A stretch of DNA of 64,000 nt, from contig NZ_KB907307.1 of the NCBI RefSeq assembly GCF_000381925.1, forward strand, positions 372,001-436,000. Reading direction: 5' to 3'. Below, piece after piece: positions 8,382 through 16,663 of the stretch (position 1 is the first letter of the stretch; every line of letters begins with the position of its first letter). Both the position numbers and the translations under genes were made by a program. Source of the stretch: Nocardia sp. BMG111209 (GTDB taxonomy: Bacteria; Actinomycetota; Actinomycetes; Mycobacteriales; Mycobacteriaceae). Under the pieces are notes generated by a model. That model saw nothing but the letters and a program-made list of their open reading frames with translations, had not been told where the DNA came from and made no database searches.

Positions 8382-9866
8382 ATGACAGTCGACACGGCGC
8401 CCGCAGTCGCACCCGAAATCGCCTCCCGGGAACAGGTTTTCATCGGCGGCCGATGGGTCGAATCCACCGGCGACGAGTGGATCGACGTGATCGATCCGTG
8501 GAGCGAACAGCGGGTCGCCCGCGTGCGCAGCGCCACCACCGAGGACGTGCACCGCGCGGTGGCCGCCGCCCGCGCGTCCTTCGACGAGGGCGCCTGGGCC
8601 CGCACCCCGATCACCGAACGCGCCGACGTCCTCGACACCATCGCCGACCGATTGACCACGCGCACAGCGGAATTGACCGCCATCGGCGTGGTCGAGGTCG
8701 GCATCCCGATCGCGGTGAGCGGCCCCACCCAGCAGATGACCGCCGAACTGTTCCGCGCCGTAGCCGCCGAAGCCCGCAAGGTGCAACTGCGCGAGGACCG
8801 CACCCGCGCCGACGGCGGCATCTCCCGAATCCTGAAGGAACCCGCCGGCGTCGTCGCCGCGATCATCCCGTGGAACGGCCCCCTCGGCACCATCGCATTC
8901 AAACTGGCCCCCGCCCTCGCCGCCGGCTGCTCCGTGGTCCTGAAGGCCGCCCCCGACGCCCCCCTGTCGCCCAGCGTCTTCGCCGACGTGATCGCCGAAC
9001 TCGTTGCCGAACAGCGCATCCCGGAAGGCGTGGTGAGCGTCCTCGTCGCCGACCGCGAGGTCTCCGAAGCCCTGGTGACCGACCCGGACGTCGACCGCAT
9101 CACCTTCACCGGCTCGACCGCCGCCGGCCGCCGCATCATGTCGCTGGCGGGCGAGCGGATCGCCCGCGTCGCACTGGAACTCGGCGGCAAGTCGGCCGCG
9201 ATCATCCTCGACGACGCCGACCTGAACCACGTCGTACAGTCCCTGCCCATGGGCGGCTGCATGCAATCCGGCCAGGCCTGCATCGCCCTCACCCGAGTCC
9301 TGGTCTCCCGCACCCGCCACGACGAGGTGGTCGCCACCCTCGCCGCCGCCTACGCCGCCCTCCCCATCGGAAACCCCTGGGAGCCGACCAATTTCCTCGG
9401 CCCCCTGGCCGGCGCCCGCCACCTCGAGCGCGTGCAGACCTACATCGAATCCGCGAAGGCCGACGGCGCCACCGTCGTCTACGGCGGCGGCCGCCCCGAA
9501 GGCATCACCCACGGCTACTTCGTACAGCCCACCCTCCTCGACGGCGTCCGCAACGATATGCGCGTAGCCCAGGAAGAGGTCTTCGGCCCGGTCATCTCGG
9601 TGATCACCTACGAGGACGAGGACGACGCCGTGGCAATAGCCAACGACTCGATCTACGGCCTCTCCGGAGCCGTCTACACCGAGGACCTGGAACGCGGATA
9701 CGCCCTGGCCCAACGCATCCGCACCGGCACGGTGAGCGTCAACGGCGCCGTCATCGACTTCACCCTCCCCTTCGGCGGCTACAAGCAGTCCGGTGTGGGG
9801 CGCGAAGGCGGACCGGAGGGCCTCGAAGAGTACTTCGAGACCAAGACGGTGCACATGCCCGCGTAG
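8382..9866 (+). CDS. Aldehyde dehydrogenase
   Basis: 494 residues, full length for the family. Features in order: PWNGPLG for cofactor binding, FTGSTAAGRR, general-base Glu in LELGGKSA, catalytic Cys in MQSGQACIALTR, then EEVFGPV and the C-terminal LPFGGYKQSG. GAGGAG lies 9 bases before the ATG. It is the last gene of the run starting at 6666 and is followed by a strong hairpin at 9887. Third codon positions are strongly C-biased here. A 38-base stretch near its 3' end (9724-9761) recurs with 35 matches at 11765, beyond the XRE/PIN cassette. Confidence 0.95.
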   Translation: MTVDTAPAVAPEIASREQVFIGGRWVESTGDEWIDVIDPWSEQRVARVRSATTEDVHRAVAAARASFDEGAWARTPITERADVLDTIADRLTTRTAELTAIGVVEVGIPIAVSGPTQQMTAELFRAVAAEARKVQLREDRTRADGGISRILKEPAGVVAAIIPWNGPLGTIAFKLAPALAAGCSVVLKAAPDAPLSPSVFADVIAELVAEQRIPEGVVSVLVADREVSEALVTDPDVDRITFTGSTAAGRRIMSLAGERIARVALELGGKSAAIILDDADLNHVVQSLPMGGCMQSGQACIALTRVLVSRTRHDEVVATLAAAYAALPIGNPWEPTNFLGPLAGARHLERVQTYIESAKADGATVVYGGGRPEGITHGYFVQPTLLDGVRNDMRVAQEEVFGPVISVITYEDEDDAVAIANDSIYGLSGAVYTEDLERGYALAQRIRTGTVSVNGAVIDFTLPFGGYKQSGVGREGGPEGLEEYFETKTVHMPA

Positions 9867-9886
9867 TCGGACGCTGCACGGCATCG

Positions 9887-9919
9887 GGGCCGCACGGAAC
9901 TCCGAGTTCTGTGCGGCCC
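9887..9919 (+). terminator. Strong hairpin terminator
   Basis: Arms of 15 bases, GGGCCGCACGGAACT and AGTTCTGTGCGGCCC, with one G-U pair and a 3-base loop, followed by TTGCTGTTT. It starts 20 bases after the aldehyde dehydrogenase stop and probably insulates the cassette that follows. Confidence 0.8.
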
Positions 9920-10004
9920 TTGCTGTTTCGGCAATGTCACACCGTGATCGGCCGCTGTGGTGGTTCGCCTTGCGGTGGCCGAGGTCGGATCGTGCAGAGC
10001 GCCG

Positions 10005-10025
10005 GTGTTGCGAAAATCGCAACAC
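10005..10025. promoter_or_regulatory. Perfect palindrome before the XRE/ImmA gene (probable operator)
   Basis: Arms GTGTTGCGA and TCGCAACAC around a central AAA: nine complementary pairs without mismatch, ending 18 bases before the ATG at 10044. The place suits autoregulation by the XRE domain of that gene. Binding is inferred. Confidence 0.7.
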
Positions 10026-10043
10026 TCGGGGTACTGTCCACCC

Positions 10044-11195
10044 ATGGTGGCCGACATCATTGCGTCCAGAGTGCGAGAGGTGATCGCCCGTAGTGGACTG
10101 TCCGACCGGCAGTTCGCCGGCCGCGTCGGCCTCGATCCACCGAAGTTGTCGAAGTCGTTGGCGGGGCAGCGTAAATTCACATCACTCGATCTGACGAGGA
10201 TTGCTGAGTTCGGCCGAGTCAGCCTGGACTGGCTTCTGGGGGTCGATGCGCCACTTCCTGCTGTCGCTGCCCGTCAGGTCACCGCACATATCGGGCGTAA
10301 GCCGACAGATCGGGCCATCGAACGGGCGACGGAACTGGCGAGACGCCGGGCGGGTTTGGTGAAGCTGGGGTACGAACATCTGCCCACCGGCTGGGTACGA
10401 CCGTCCGCCTCGCCCGACCCTGTCGCGGCGGGGGAGAACCTCGCCCGCGCGGCTCTCGAATATCTCGGTATCGGCAATATTTCATCGGTCGACGACAATG
10501 ACCTCACCGATACCATCGAGCGCCGTTTCGCAGTTGATATCGCCGTCGACGATTTCGATGACGATTTCGATGGTCTGACTTGGCGGCACGACAATGTGAA
10601 TCTGATTCTCATCGCCACCTCCAGAGTGCCTGGACGTCGTCGCTTCACCCTGGCGCACGAGCTGGCTCATCTGCTCGCCGAGGATGATCAAGGACTCGTC
10701 GTCGATGTGGCGCGGGGACCGGAACGGCCGCCGTCCGAGGTGCAGGCGAACGCCTTTGCGGCCAGTTTCCTGATGCCCGAACGAGAGGTGCGGGAGCTTT
10801 CCGGTCCCGATGAAATCGGGGAAGGTGACTTCGCCGAGTTGGCCTGGAAGATGCGGGTCACGCCACGCACCCTCAGCTACCGGCTGTACAACCTGAATAT
10901 GATCGGCCGCCAGCAGCGTGAGCGGTTCGGCGGTATCAGGACCACGGATGCCGTCCGCGCAATAAAGCGGGGTGCGGTATTCTCCAACTGGATCAAATAC
11001 AGCCAGCAGAAGCGGCTGCCGAAACTCATGGTCGAAGACAGCTGGCAGGCGTATCTGGACGGTGCGACCACATTGCGCCCGTTCGCCAGCTTGATCGAGG
11101 CGGACATCGATGATCTGAGAGCCGATCTGGAGGCCAGGTGGAGTCAGCCCGAGTCGTTCGTCCCTGACAGCGCCGGCGATAGTCCGGAAATTTGA
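10044..11195 (+). CDS. XRE-type regulator fused to an ImmA/IrrE metallopeptidase
   Basis: 383 residues. An N-terminal XRE helix-turn-helix (about 1-65, DRQFAGRVGLDPPKLSKSLAG) is followed by a zinc peptidase domain with HELAH at 205-209 and a probable third ligand Glu in SEVQANAFAASFLMP (E232). ImmA/IrrE proteases cleave XRE-type repressors to switch on stress genes or mobile elements; here both activities lie in one chain. ATG 10044 is used because it follows the palindrome; an upstream in-frame start would place the palindrome inside the gene. Base composition is clearly less GC-rich than the neighbours. The PIN-like gene starts 7 bases after the stop, so they form one unit resembling a toxin-antitoxin or stress module. 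Confidence 0.9.
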   Translation: MVADIIASRVREVIARSGLSDRQFAGRVGLDPPKLSKSLAGQRKFTSLDLTRIAEFGRVSLDWLLGVDAPLPAVAARQVTAHIGRKPTDRAIERATELARRRAGLVKLGYEHLPTGWVRPSASPDPVAAGENLARAALEYLGIGNISSVDDNDLTDTIERRFAVDIAVDDFDDDFDGLTWRHDNVNLILIATSRVPGRRRFTLAHELAHLLAEDDQGLVVDVARGPERPPSEVQANAFAASFLMPEREVRELSGPDEIGEGDFAELAWKMRVTPRTLSYRLYNLNMIGRQQRERFGGIRTTDAVRAIKRGAVFSNWIKYSQQKRLPKLMVEDSWQAYLDGATTLRPFASLIEADIDDLRADLEARWSQPESFVPDSAGDSPEI

Positions 11196-11202
11196 GGCCG
11201 GA

Positions 11203-11730
11203 ATGCCGAACTACATATTTCCGGACAACACCGTCCTGTGTAACTTCGGGTCAGTGCGCAGAATCAAGCTTCTGGAGCAGATTCTCGACGGCAACGGACG
11301 TTGGACCGAAGCGGTCGCTGCCGAAGCGAACGAGTCGAGTGCATATCTGATTCAGCTTCGGCACCTGGCGTTTCTCGGTGATCCTATCGAAATCGATGAC
11401 CCGAAGGCGATCGCGCATATCGAACATGTCCGGTGCAATATATTCGGTGGGCTGCCGTTCACGACCAAGCATCTGGGTGAAGCGCAGACGTGCTATGTCC
11501 TGCAGAATTACGAGGAGTTCAGCGGTTCGTCATTGTGGGTGACGGACGATCGCGATGCAGCGGATTGGGCGCGCCGCAACGGTCTGCAGACGAGAGACAC
11601 GATGGATGTGATGTCCGAAGGTGTACTCGGCGGCTACGTTGATCGGCGGGAGGGTTTCACCTTGCTGCACGATATGAGGAAGCAGGGCAACTGGCTTCGA
11701 TTGCCCAGCCGCCCGGACGATCTCGGCTGA
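11203..11730 (+). CDS. PIN-like domain protein, probable toxin partner
   Basis: 175 residues without a close family name that I can give. The acidic pattern of a PIN nuclease is visible: D8 in IFPDNTVL, E41 in VAAEAN, E93 in HLGEAQT, and D115, D116, D118 in WVTDDRDAADWARRNG, the last being the usual GVTDDxxA-like block. PIN domains cut RNA with two metal ions and are common toxins. Coupled to an XRE/ImmA gene 7 bases upstream, it likely depends on that protein for control. Low GC matches its partner, suggesting joint transfer. The last ~45 residues after the PIN core have no recognised domain. Confidence 0.8.
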   Translation: MPNYIFPDNTVLCNFGSVRRIKLLEQILDGNGRWTEAVAAEANESSAYLIQLRHLAFLGDPIEIDDPKAIAHIEHVRCNIFGGLPFTTKHLGEAQTCYVLQNYEEFSGSSLWVTDDRDAADWARRNGLQTRDTMDVMSEGVLGGYVDRREGFTLLHDMRKQGNWLRLPSRPDDLG

Positions 11731-11764
11731 ACATCGGACAGTGATCGGCGATCTGATGCCGCAG

Positions 11765-11802
11765 CCGGCACGGTGAGCGTCGACGGCGCGGCCATCGACT
11801 TC
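11765..11802 (+). pseudogene. Fragment of an aldehyde dehydrogenase gene
   Basis: 38 bases match 9724-9761 inside the aldehyde dehydrogenase gene at 35 positions, coding for TVSVDGAAIDF against TVSVNGAVIDF. Similarity stops abruptly on the right. The fragment lies 35 bases after the PIN-like gene, so the foreign-looking cassette is flanked by aldehyde dehydrogenase sequence on both sides. Confidence 0.6.
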
Positions 11803-11947
11803 GCGGCGCGGGCCGACCGATTAGTTCGGGTGGGTCGCGTAGTCTCCACTGCCGAGCCGGCGGCGGTGCTGTGGTGTCCGTGCCGGGGAACCGGGTGGGC
11901 CCGCGGTGTCGTGGGTCGCCCGGCCGGACCGGACCTGGAGGTTTATC

Positions 11948-12601
11948 GTGTCGAATGTCGTTGCCCGTGAGGCTTTGTGGGCGATGGTGCATGCCGAGCG
12001 TGCCGCGCTGGCCGACGATCTCGCCGGACTGGACGATGGGCAGTGGCGGCAGCGGTCGTTGTGCGGGCAGTGGACGGTGGAGGAGGTGGTGGCCCATCTC
12101 ACCGCGGGGGCGTCCAACAGCCGGGTGAGCTGGTTGTCGAGTGTTCTGCGCGCCCGTTTCGACTTCGACGAGCACAACGACCGGCAGCTCGCGGCGCATC
12201 GGGGTGCGACACCTGCGGAGACGCTGGAGCGGTTTCGGGCGGTGGTCGGCAGTACCACTGCGGCATCGGGGCATACCGCGGCCTGGCTCGGTGAGGTGAT
12301 CGTCCACGGGCAGGACATCCGGCGACCCCTCGGGATTGCCCGCACGCCCGCGACGGAGGCGGTCACCGAGGTCGCGCGTTTCTATGCGAGCCGGAACTTC
12401 GCGGTTCCCAGCCGCAGCACCATCGCGGGCCTGCGGCTGGAGGCGAGCGACGGATCGTTCTCCGCCGGAACCGGTCCGCTCGTCACCGGGCCGACGATCG
12501 CGCTGACCATGGCGATGGCGGGGCGGGCCGGGTACTGCGACGATCTGTCCGGTCCCGGGTGTTCCGTGCTGCGCGACCGGCTGGCCGCTCGCGCCGGTTA
12601 G
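11948..12601 (+). CDS. Maleylpyruvate isomerase family (DinB-like, mycothiol-type) protein
   Basis: 217 residues. The N-terminal four-helix DinB/MDMPI domain shows LCGQWTVEEVVAHLTAG and, further on, EVIVHGQDIRRPLG, whose histidines are the usual metal ligands with the earlier His. A small C-terminal domain follows. Relatives use mycothiol as cofactor in isomerase or transferase reactions; the true reaction of this one is unknown. GTG 11948 is chosen because GGAGG lies 7 bases upstream. It is convergent with the cupin regulator gene, overlapping it by 4 bases at the stops. Confidence 0.82.
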   Translation: MSNVVAREALWAMVHAERAALADDLAGLDDGQWRQRSLCGQWTVEEVVAHLTAGASNSRVSWLSSVLRARFDFDEHNDRQLAAHRGATPAETLERFRAVVGSTTAASGHTAAWLGEVIVHGQDIRRPLGIARTPATEAVTEVARFYASRNFAVPSRSTIAGLRLEASDGSFSAGTGPLVTGPTIALTMAMAGRAGYCDDLSGPGCSVLRDRLAARAG

Positions 12602-13161
12602 CCGGTTCCGGGTGCGCCCGGCGGTGCGCCGGCGTCGCGGTCGTGGACGATGATCACCACCTCGGCGCGTTCGGGGGAGATCGAGCGGAGGCGGTGCGGG
12701 GTGTTGGCGTCGAAGTAGAGGCTGTCGCCGCGGTCGAGGGTGAGGACGCTGCCGGGGAGGATGAGTTCCACGGTGCCGGAGTGGACGAAGATGAACTCGT
12801 CGCCGGCGTGTTCGTTGTCGGGCGGGCCGGGTTCGGTTCCGGGGTGAACGATGAACGGCTGCATCGCCTTTCCGACCAGTTGCGTGGCGAGCGGGTGATA
12901 GTGCGCGGCGGCCGACTCGTTCTCGATGGCGTTCTCGCCCGCTCGCGCGACGGCCAGCAACGAGTTGTCCGGATTGCTGGCGAACAGCTGGGCGACGTCG
13001 GTCTCCAGCACGTGGGCGATCTTCAGCGCCACGGCGATCGACGGGGTGCTGAGGCCCCGCTCGATCTTCGACAGGTAACTCTTCGTCAGGCCGGTGCGCT
13101 CAGCCAGCGCGTCCAGGGACAGCCCGGCGCGGCGTCGGTGCGATCTGAGAAAGGCGGCCAC
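12598..13161 (-). CDS. XRE-family regulator with C-terminal cupin domain
   Basis: 187 residues from the GTG at 13161, which AAGGAG precedes by 5 bases; longer starts up to 13242 are possible but would read through the divergent promoter. HTH about 10-65 (TGLTKSYLSKIERGLSTPS) and a cupin barrel about 105-180 (HAGDEFIFVHSGTVELIL ... NTPHRLRS) that likely senses a small metabolite. It is divergent from the aldolase-lyase-permease genes, so it is probably their regulator. Related proteins control amino acid, polyamine or sugar-acid catabolism. Confidence 0.88.
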   Translation of the reverse strand: MAAFLRSHRRRAGLSLDALAERTGLTKSYLSKIERGLSTPSIAVALKIAHVLETDVAQLFASNPDNSLLAVARAGENAIENESAAAHYHPLATQLVGKAMQPFIVHPGTEPGPPDNEHAGDEFIFVHSGTVELILPGSVLTLDRGDSLYFDANTPHRLRSISPERAEVVIIVHDRDAGAPPGAPGTG

Positions 13162-13219
13162 GGTCACTCCTTGTCGTCTGCGCACCCTTCCGTGCACGAG
13201 GACACCAGAGTAGCCGGAT

Positions 13220-13232
13220 GACACAAGGTGTC
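13220..13232. promoter_or_regulatory. Dyad GACAC-AAG-GTGTC between divergent genes
   Basis: Five-base perfect arms around AAG, followed at once by CTATAGT, a possible -10 element for the rightward genes. Further half-sites GACAC at 13201 and GTGTC at 13247 flank it with similar spacing. The place fits the operator of the cupin regulator; this is inferred. Confidence 0.55.
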
Positions 13233-13268
13233 CTATAGTCAACCTAGTGTCTCGAGTGGAGGTGGCCA

Positions 13269-14063
13269 GTGGGCGCGACGATGAACCTCGGTAAGTCCGA
13301 GTTGATGGCGACGGCCGAGCGGGCGATGCTCACCCGGATCCGCACCGGCGACTGGACCGACCGGCAGAAGATCGCCCTGACTTGCCGATCGCTGTCCGAT
13401 GCGGGGCATGATTCGGGGCTGGCCGGACAGATCTCGGTCCGGCAGGCGCATTCGACCTTTCTGACCCAGCGGCTGGGCCTGGGTTTCGACGAGATCACCG
13501 ACGCCAACCTGCTTCTGGTCGACGAGGACCTCGAGGTGCTGGAGGGCGACGGAATGGCCAACCCGGCCAACCGTTTTCACAGCTGGATCTATCGCGCCAG
13601 GCCCGATATCGAATGCATCGTGCACACCCACCCGCTGCATGCCTCGGCGTTGTCGATGCTCGGTGTGCCGCTAGAGGTTTCGCACATGGACACCGCACCC
13701 CTGTTCGGTGACTGTGCCTTCCTGGCCGACTGGCCCGGGGTGCCGGTCGGAAACGAGGAGGGCGAGATCATCTCGGCCGCGCTCGGCGACAAGCGGGCGA
13801 TCCTGCTCGCGCACCACGGGCAACTGGTCGTGGGAGCGTCGATCGAGGAGGCGTGCACGCTGGCGCATGTCATCGAGCGCGCCGCGCAGCTCCAGTTGCT
13901 CGCCATGGCCGCGGGCGAGATCCGGCCGCTGCCAACGGTTCTGGCCGAGGAAGCCCATGACTGGACGTTGCTGCCGAAGCGCATCGAGGCGAACTTCGGC
14001 TACTACGCCCGCAGAGCGCTGCGGCGTCATCCAGATGTGTTCGAGCACGAGAGTTCGGAGTAA
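13269..14063 (+). CDS. Class II aldolase/adducin-family protein
   Basis: 264 residues, near the usual 210-260. Zinc-binding histidines are seen in VHTHPLHASALS and HHGQLVVG, and the N-terminal AGQISVR segment matches the phosphate or substrate loop. Members are fuculose-type aldolases or decarboxylases that cleave or decarboxylate hydroxy-keto acids. The GTG start follows GGAGG by 7 bases. The next gene, a DHDPS-family lyase, starts 4 bases after the stop, so one pathway is likely served. The preference for an aldol cleavage or decarboxylation cannot be told from sequence. Confidence 0.9.
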   Translation: MGATMNLGKSELMATAERAMLTRIRTGDWTDRQKIALTCRSLSDAGHDSGLAGQISVRQAHSTFLTQRLGLGFDEITDANLLLVDEDLEVLEGDGMANPANRFHSWIYRARPDIECIVHTHPLHASALSMLGVPLEVSHMDTAPLFGDCAFLADWPGVPVGNEEGEIISAALGDKRAILLAHHGQLVVGASIEEACTLAHVIERAAQLQLLAMAAGEIRPLPTVLAEEAHDWTLLPKRIEANFGYYARRALRRHPDVFEHESSE

Positions 14064-14067
14064 AGAA

Positions 14068-14955
14068 ATGCCTGCACCACTTTCGGGGATCGTCGGATAT
14101 CCGGTCACCCCGTACTCGGCGGATGCGGAGAAGATCGACACCGGCACCCTGCGGGTGTTGCTGGACCGGATGATCGATGCCGGGGTCGACGCGCTGGCGC
14201 CGCTGGGCAGCACGGGGGAGAGCGCCTATCTCACCGATGCGGAATGGTCCTGTGTCGCAACGGAATGCGTCGAGTACACTGCGGGCCGGGTGCCCACGGT
14301 GGTCGGGGTGTCCGATCTGACGACCGCCGGCACGATCAAGCGGGCCCGGATCGCCGAACGCGCCGGCGCGGACGCGATCATGGTGTTGCCGATCTCGTAC
14401 TGGCCGCTCGCCGAGGACGAATTGCGGCAGCATTTCACCGCGGTGGCCGAATCGACCGGATTGCCGGTCATGGTCTACAACAATCCGGCGACCACCGGAA
14501 TCGACATGACACCGGAATTCCTGGTCGATCTGGTCGCGACCGTCGGCAATATCACGATGATCAAGGAATCCACCGGCGACATCACGCGGATGCGCCGGAT
14601 CGTCGAACTCGGCGGCGGTGAAGTGCCGTTCTTCAACGGCAGTAATCCGCTGGCCCTGAAGGCATTCGAGGCGGGGGCCGCCGGATGGTGTACCGCCGCA
14701 CCCTGTCTGGTTCCCGAGCAGGTCGTGCTGTTCTGGAAGTTGCTGCGGGCGGGCGATACCCCGGCCGCCGACGCGCTGTTCACCCGGTTGCAGCCGCTAC
14801 TGACGATGCTGGTCAGCCGGGGATTGCCGGCGACGGTGAAGTCGGGCCTGCGCTCGCTCGGCATCGAGGCCGGTGACCCGCGGCGGCCCATGCTGCCGCT
14901 GGATCCGGCGACCGCGACCGAACTGGCCGAGCTGGTCTCCGCTGTGCGGAATTGA
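14068..14955 (+). CDS. DHDPS/N-acetylneuraminate lyase family enzyme
   Basis: 295 residues, (beta/alpha)8 class I aldolase of the DapA family. The pyruvate-binding loop GSTGES, the catalytic tyrosine in MVYNNPATTG and the Schiff-base lysine in TMIKESTGD are all present. Because it lies beside a class II aldolase and an APC permease, a catabolic aldolase, dehydratase or hydratase-aldolase role is more likely than lysine synthesis. GGAG lies 7 bases before the ATG. A 210-base leader with a stem over the next gene's ribosome site follows. Confidence 0.92.
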   Translation: MPAPLSGIVGYPVTPYSADAEKIDTGTLRVLLDRMIDAGVDALAPLGSTGESAYLTDAEWSCVATECVEYTAGRVPTVVGVSDLTTAGTIKRARIAERAGADAIMVLPISYWPLAEDELRQHFTAVAESTGLPVMVYNNPATTGIDMTPEFLVDLVATVGNITMIKESTGDITRMRRIVELGGGEVPFFNGSNPLALKAFEAGAAGWCTAAPCLVPEQVVLFWKLLRAGDTPAADALFTRLQPLLTMLVSRGLPATVKSGLRSLGIEAGDPRRPMLPLDPATATELAELVSAVRN

Positions 14956-15122
14956 TTTCCGCTACAAATAGATAAATGCTGCCGGAGCCGCCGGGTGCGA
15001 ATTCATATTCGCCGCCCGGCGGCCCACGGTCGTGTCCGGGAATTGTTTTCGGCGCGGTGATTTCTACTTTACCGTCCTTTAACGACGGCGATTCGCACGG
15101 AAACACCGGAGCGCCACACTTC

Positions 15123-15157
15123 TTCGTATCAGGAAAATCCGGGGGGAAATACGAAGG
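15123..15157 (+). promoter_or_regulatory. Hairpin overlapping the permease ribosome binding site
   Basis: Arms CTTCGTAT (15123-15130) and ATACGAAG (15150-15157) with a 19-base loop. The right arm contains the first bases of the AAGGAG ribosome site (15155-15160) of the gene at 15166, so folding would hide it. Translational control is inferred. Confidence 0.5.
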
Positions 15158-15165
15158 AGTCCGGG

Positions 15166-16593
15166 ATGACCGACACGAAAATTCCGCCGCAGGCACAGAC
15201 GACGATATCCGTCACCGGCCTCCGCGTCGCCGTACTGGGTTTCCCGGCGCTGCTGGCCCAGTCGATCGCGCTGATCTCGCCGACGATGACCGCCGCGCTG
15301 ATCCTGCCGCTGGCCTTCTCGAATGCCGGCGAGGGCACCTGGATGGCCTACCTGTTCGGCACCGCGATGCTGCTGCTGGTGGCGTTCAACCTCAATCAGT
15401 TCGCCCGGCGTTCCACTTCACCGGGTTCGATGTATGCCTATATCGGGCGCGGACTGGGCCCGGTGGGCGGGGTGACGGCGGGCTGGACACTGCTCTGGTG
15501 TTACCTGTTCATCGGCATCGCCGGCCTGACCGGATTCACGATCTTCGGCCGGGAGGTGCTGAGCCTGATCGGAATTCACGGCGCCATTCCCTCGGTGCTG
15601 TTCTTCGCGGTCAGCGCGGTCGTCGCCTGGGCCCTGACGGTGCGAGATGTGCGGCTGTCCTCGATGCTGACGCTGGTGCTGGAGGGACTGTCGGTGCTGT
15701 TCATTCTCGCGCTGGCCTGCGTCGTGCTGTTCAAACACGGCATCCACATCGACACCGATCAGGTGACCCTGAAGGGCACGTCCGTGCGCGGCATGAGTTT
15801 CGCGGTCGTCGCCTGCATCTTCAGCCTCGTCGGTTTCGAGAGCGCGACCGCGATGGGCGGCGAGGCCCGCGATCCGATGCGGACCATTCCGCGCGCGGTC
15901 ATCTGGAGCCTGGTGATCACCGGCCTGTTCTTCGTGGTCATGGGCTACGTCGAGGTCTACGGCACGCGCGGCGGCAGCGCGACCCTGGACACCCTGTCCA
16001 TGCCGCTCAATACCCTCGCCGAAACCTATAACGTGTCCTACCTGAAACTGCCGCTGTCGCTGGGTGCGGTGATCAGTTTCTTCGCCCTCACCCTCTCGTG
16101 CCTGAACGCCGGCGCCCGGATCATCTATCCGATGGCCCGGCACTCGGTGTTCCCCGCGATCCTGGGCACCACGCACCGGTCGAATGCCACCCCCGCCGCG
16201 GCCCTCACCGCCTACATTCTGGTGATGTTCGCGGTGCCGGCGATCTGGTCCTCGCAGACCGATACGCTGACCATCTTCAACGACGCGGGAACGCTGGCCG
16301 CCTTCGGATTCCTCCTCGCCTATTTCCTGGTCACCATCGCCGCGCCGGTCTATCTCCGCAAGATCGGTGAACGCACCCCGCGCAGCATCGCATTGTCGGC
16401 ACTGGCATTCCTGTGCCTGCTGGTCCCCACGGTCGGCAGCTTCTACCCGCTACCCGCCTGGCCGGTATCGCTGTTCCCCTACCTGTTCCTGGCATTCCTG
16501 GCACTGGGCGGAATCTGGCTGTACGTGACCTCCCGCCGCCACCGTGGAATTCTCACCGCCATCGAAACCGACCTGGAAACCGCCCACCCCTGA
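15166..16593 (+). CDS. APC-family amino acid permease
   Basis: 475 residues with about 12 membrane helices. The substrate-binding first-helix region LPLAFSNAGEG and ARRSTSPGSMYAYIGRGLGP are typical of amino acid/polyamine/organocation transporters, as is the FESATAMGGEARDP block in helix 6. It probably imports an amino acid or related amine in symport with protons. AAGGAG precedes the ATG by 5 bases, in part covered by a hairpin. It is co-oriented with the aldolase and DHDPS-like genes, and its substrate may feed them. The C-terminal tail is short and cytoplasmic. Confidence 0.93.
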   Translation: MTDTKIPPQAQTTISVTGLRVAVLGFPALLAQSIALISPTMTAALILPLAFSNAGEGTWMAYLFGTAMLLLVAFNLNQFARRSTSPGSMYAYIGRGLGPVGGVTAGWTLLWCYLFIGIAGLTGFTIFGREVLSLIGIHGAIPSVLFFAVSAVVAWALTVRDVRLSSMLTLVLEGLSVLFILALACVVLFKHGIHIDTDQVTLKGTSVRGMSFAVVACIFSLVGFESATAMGGEARDPMRTIPRAVIWSLVITGLFFVVMGYVEVYGTRGGSATLDTLSMPLNTLAETYNVSYLKLPLSLGAVISFFALTLSCLNAGARIIYPMARHSVFPAILGTTHRSNATPAAALTAYILVMFAVPAIWSSQTDTLTIFNDAGTLAAFGFLLAYFLVTIAAPVYLRKIGERTPRSIALSALAFLCLLVPTVGSFYPLPAWPVSLFPYLFLAFLALGGIWLYVTSRRHRGILTAIETDLETAHP

Positions 16594-16663
16594 CCCGCCC
16601 GGGAATGGGGCACGCGCCGGACTTGAATCGCATGACCGACTGCGGGTGATCGGCGGGTATTGG

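Noticed and set aside
10005..11802. Insertion sequence or integrated element around the XRE/PIN cassette
   Set aside because: No transposase, integrase, terminal inverted repeats or tRNA target site seen; only the aldehyde dehydrogenase fragment hints at insertion.
14969..14978. TAGATAAATG, identical to the right arm of the site at 22031
   Set aside because: No matching left half at 7 bases distance, so it is not counted as a member of the operator set.
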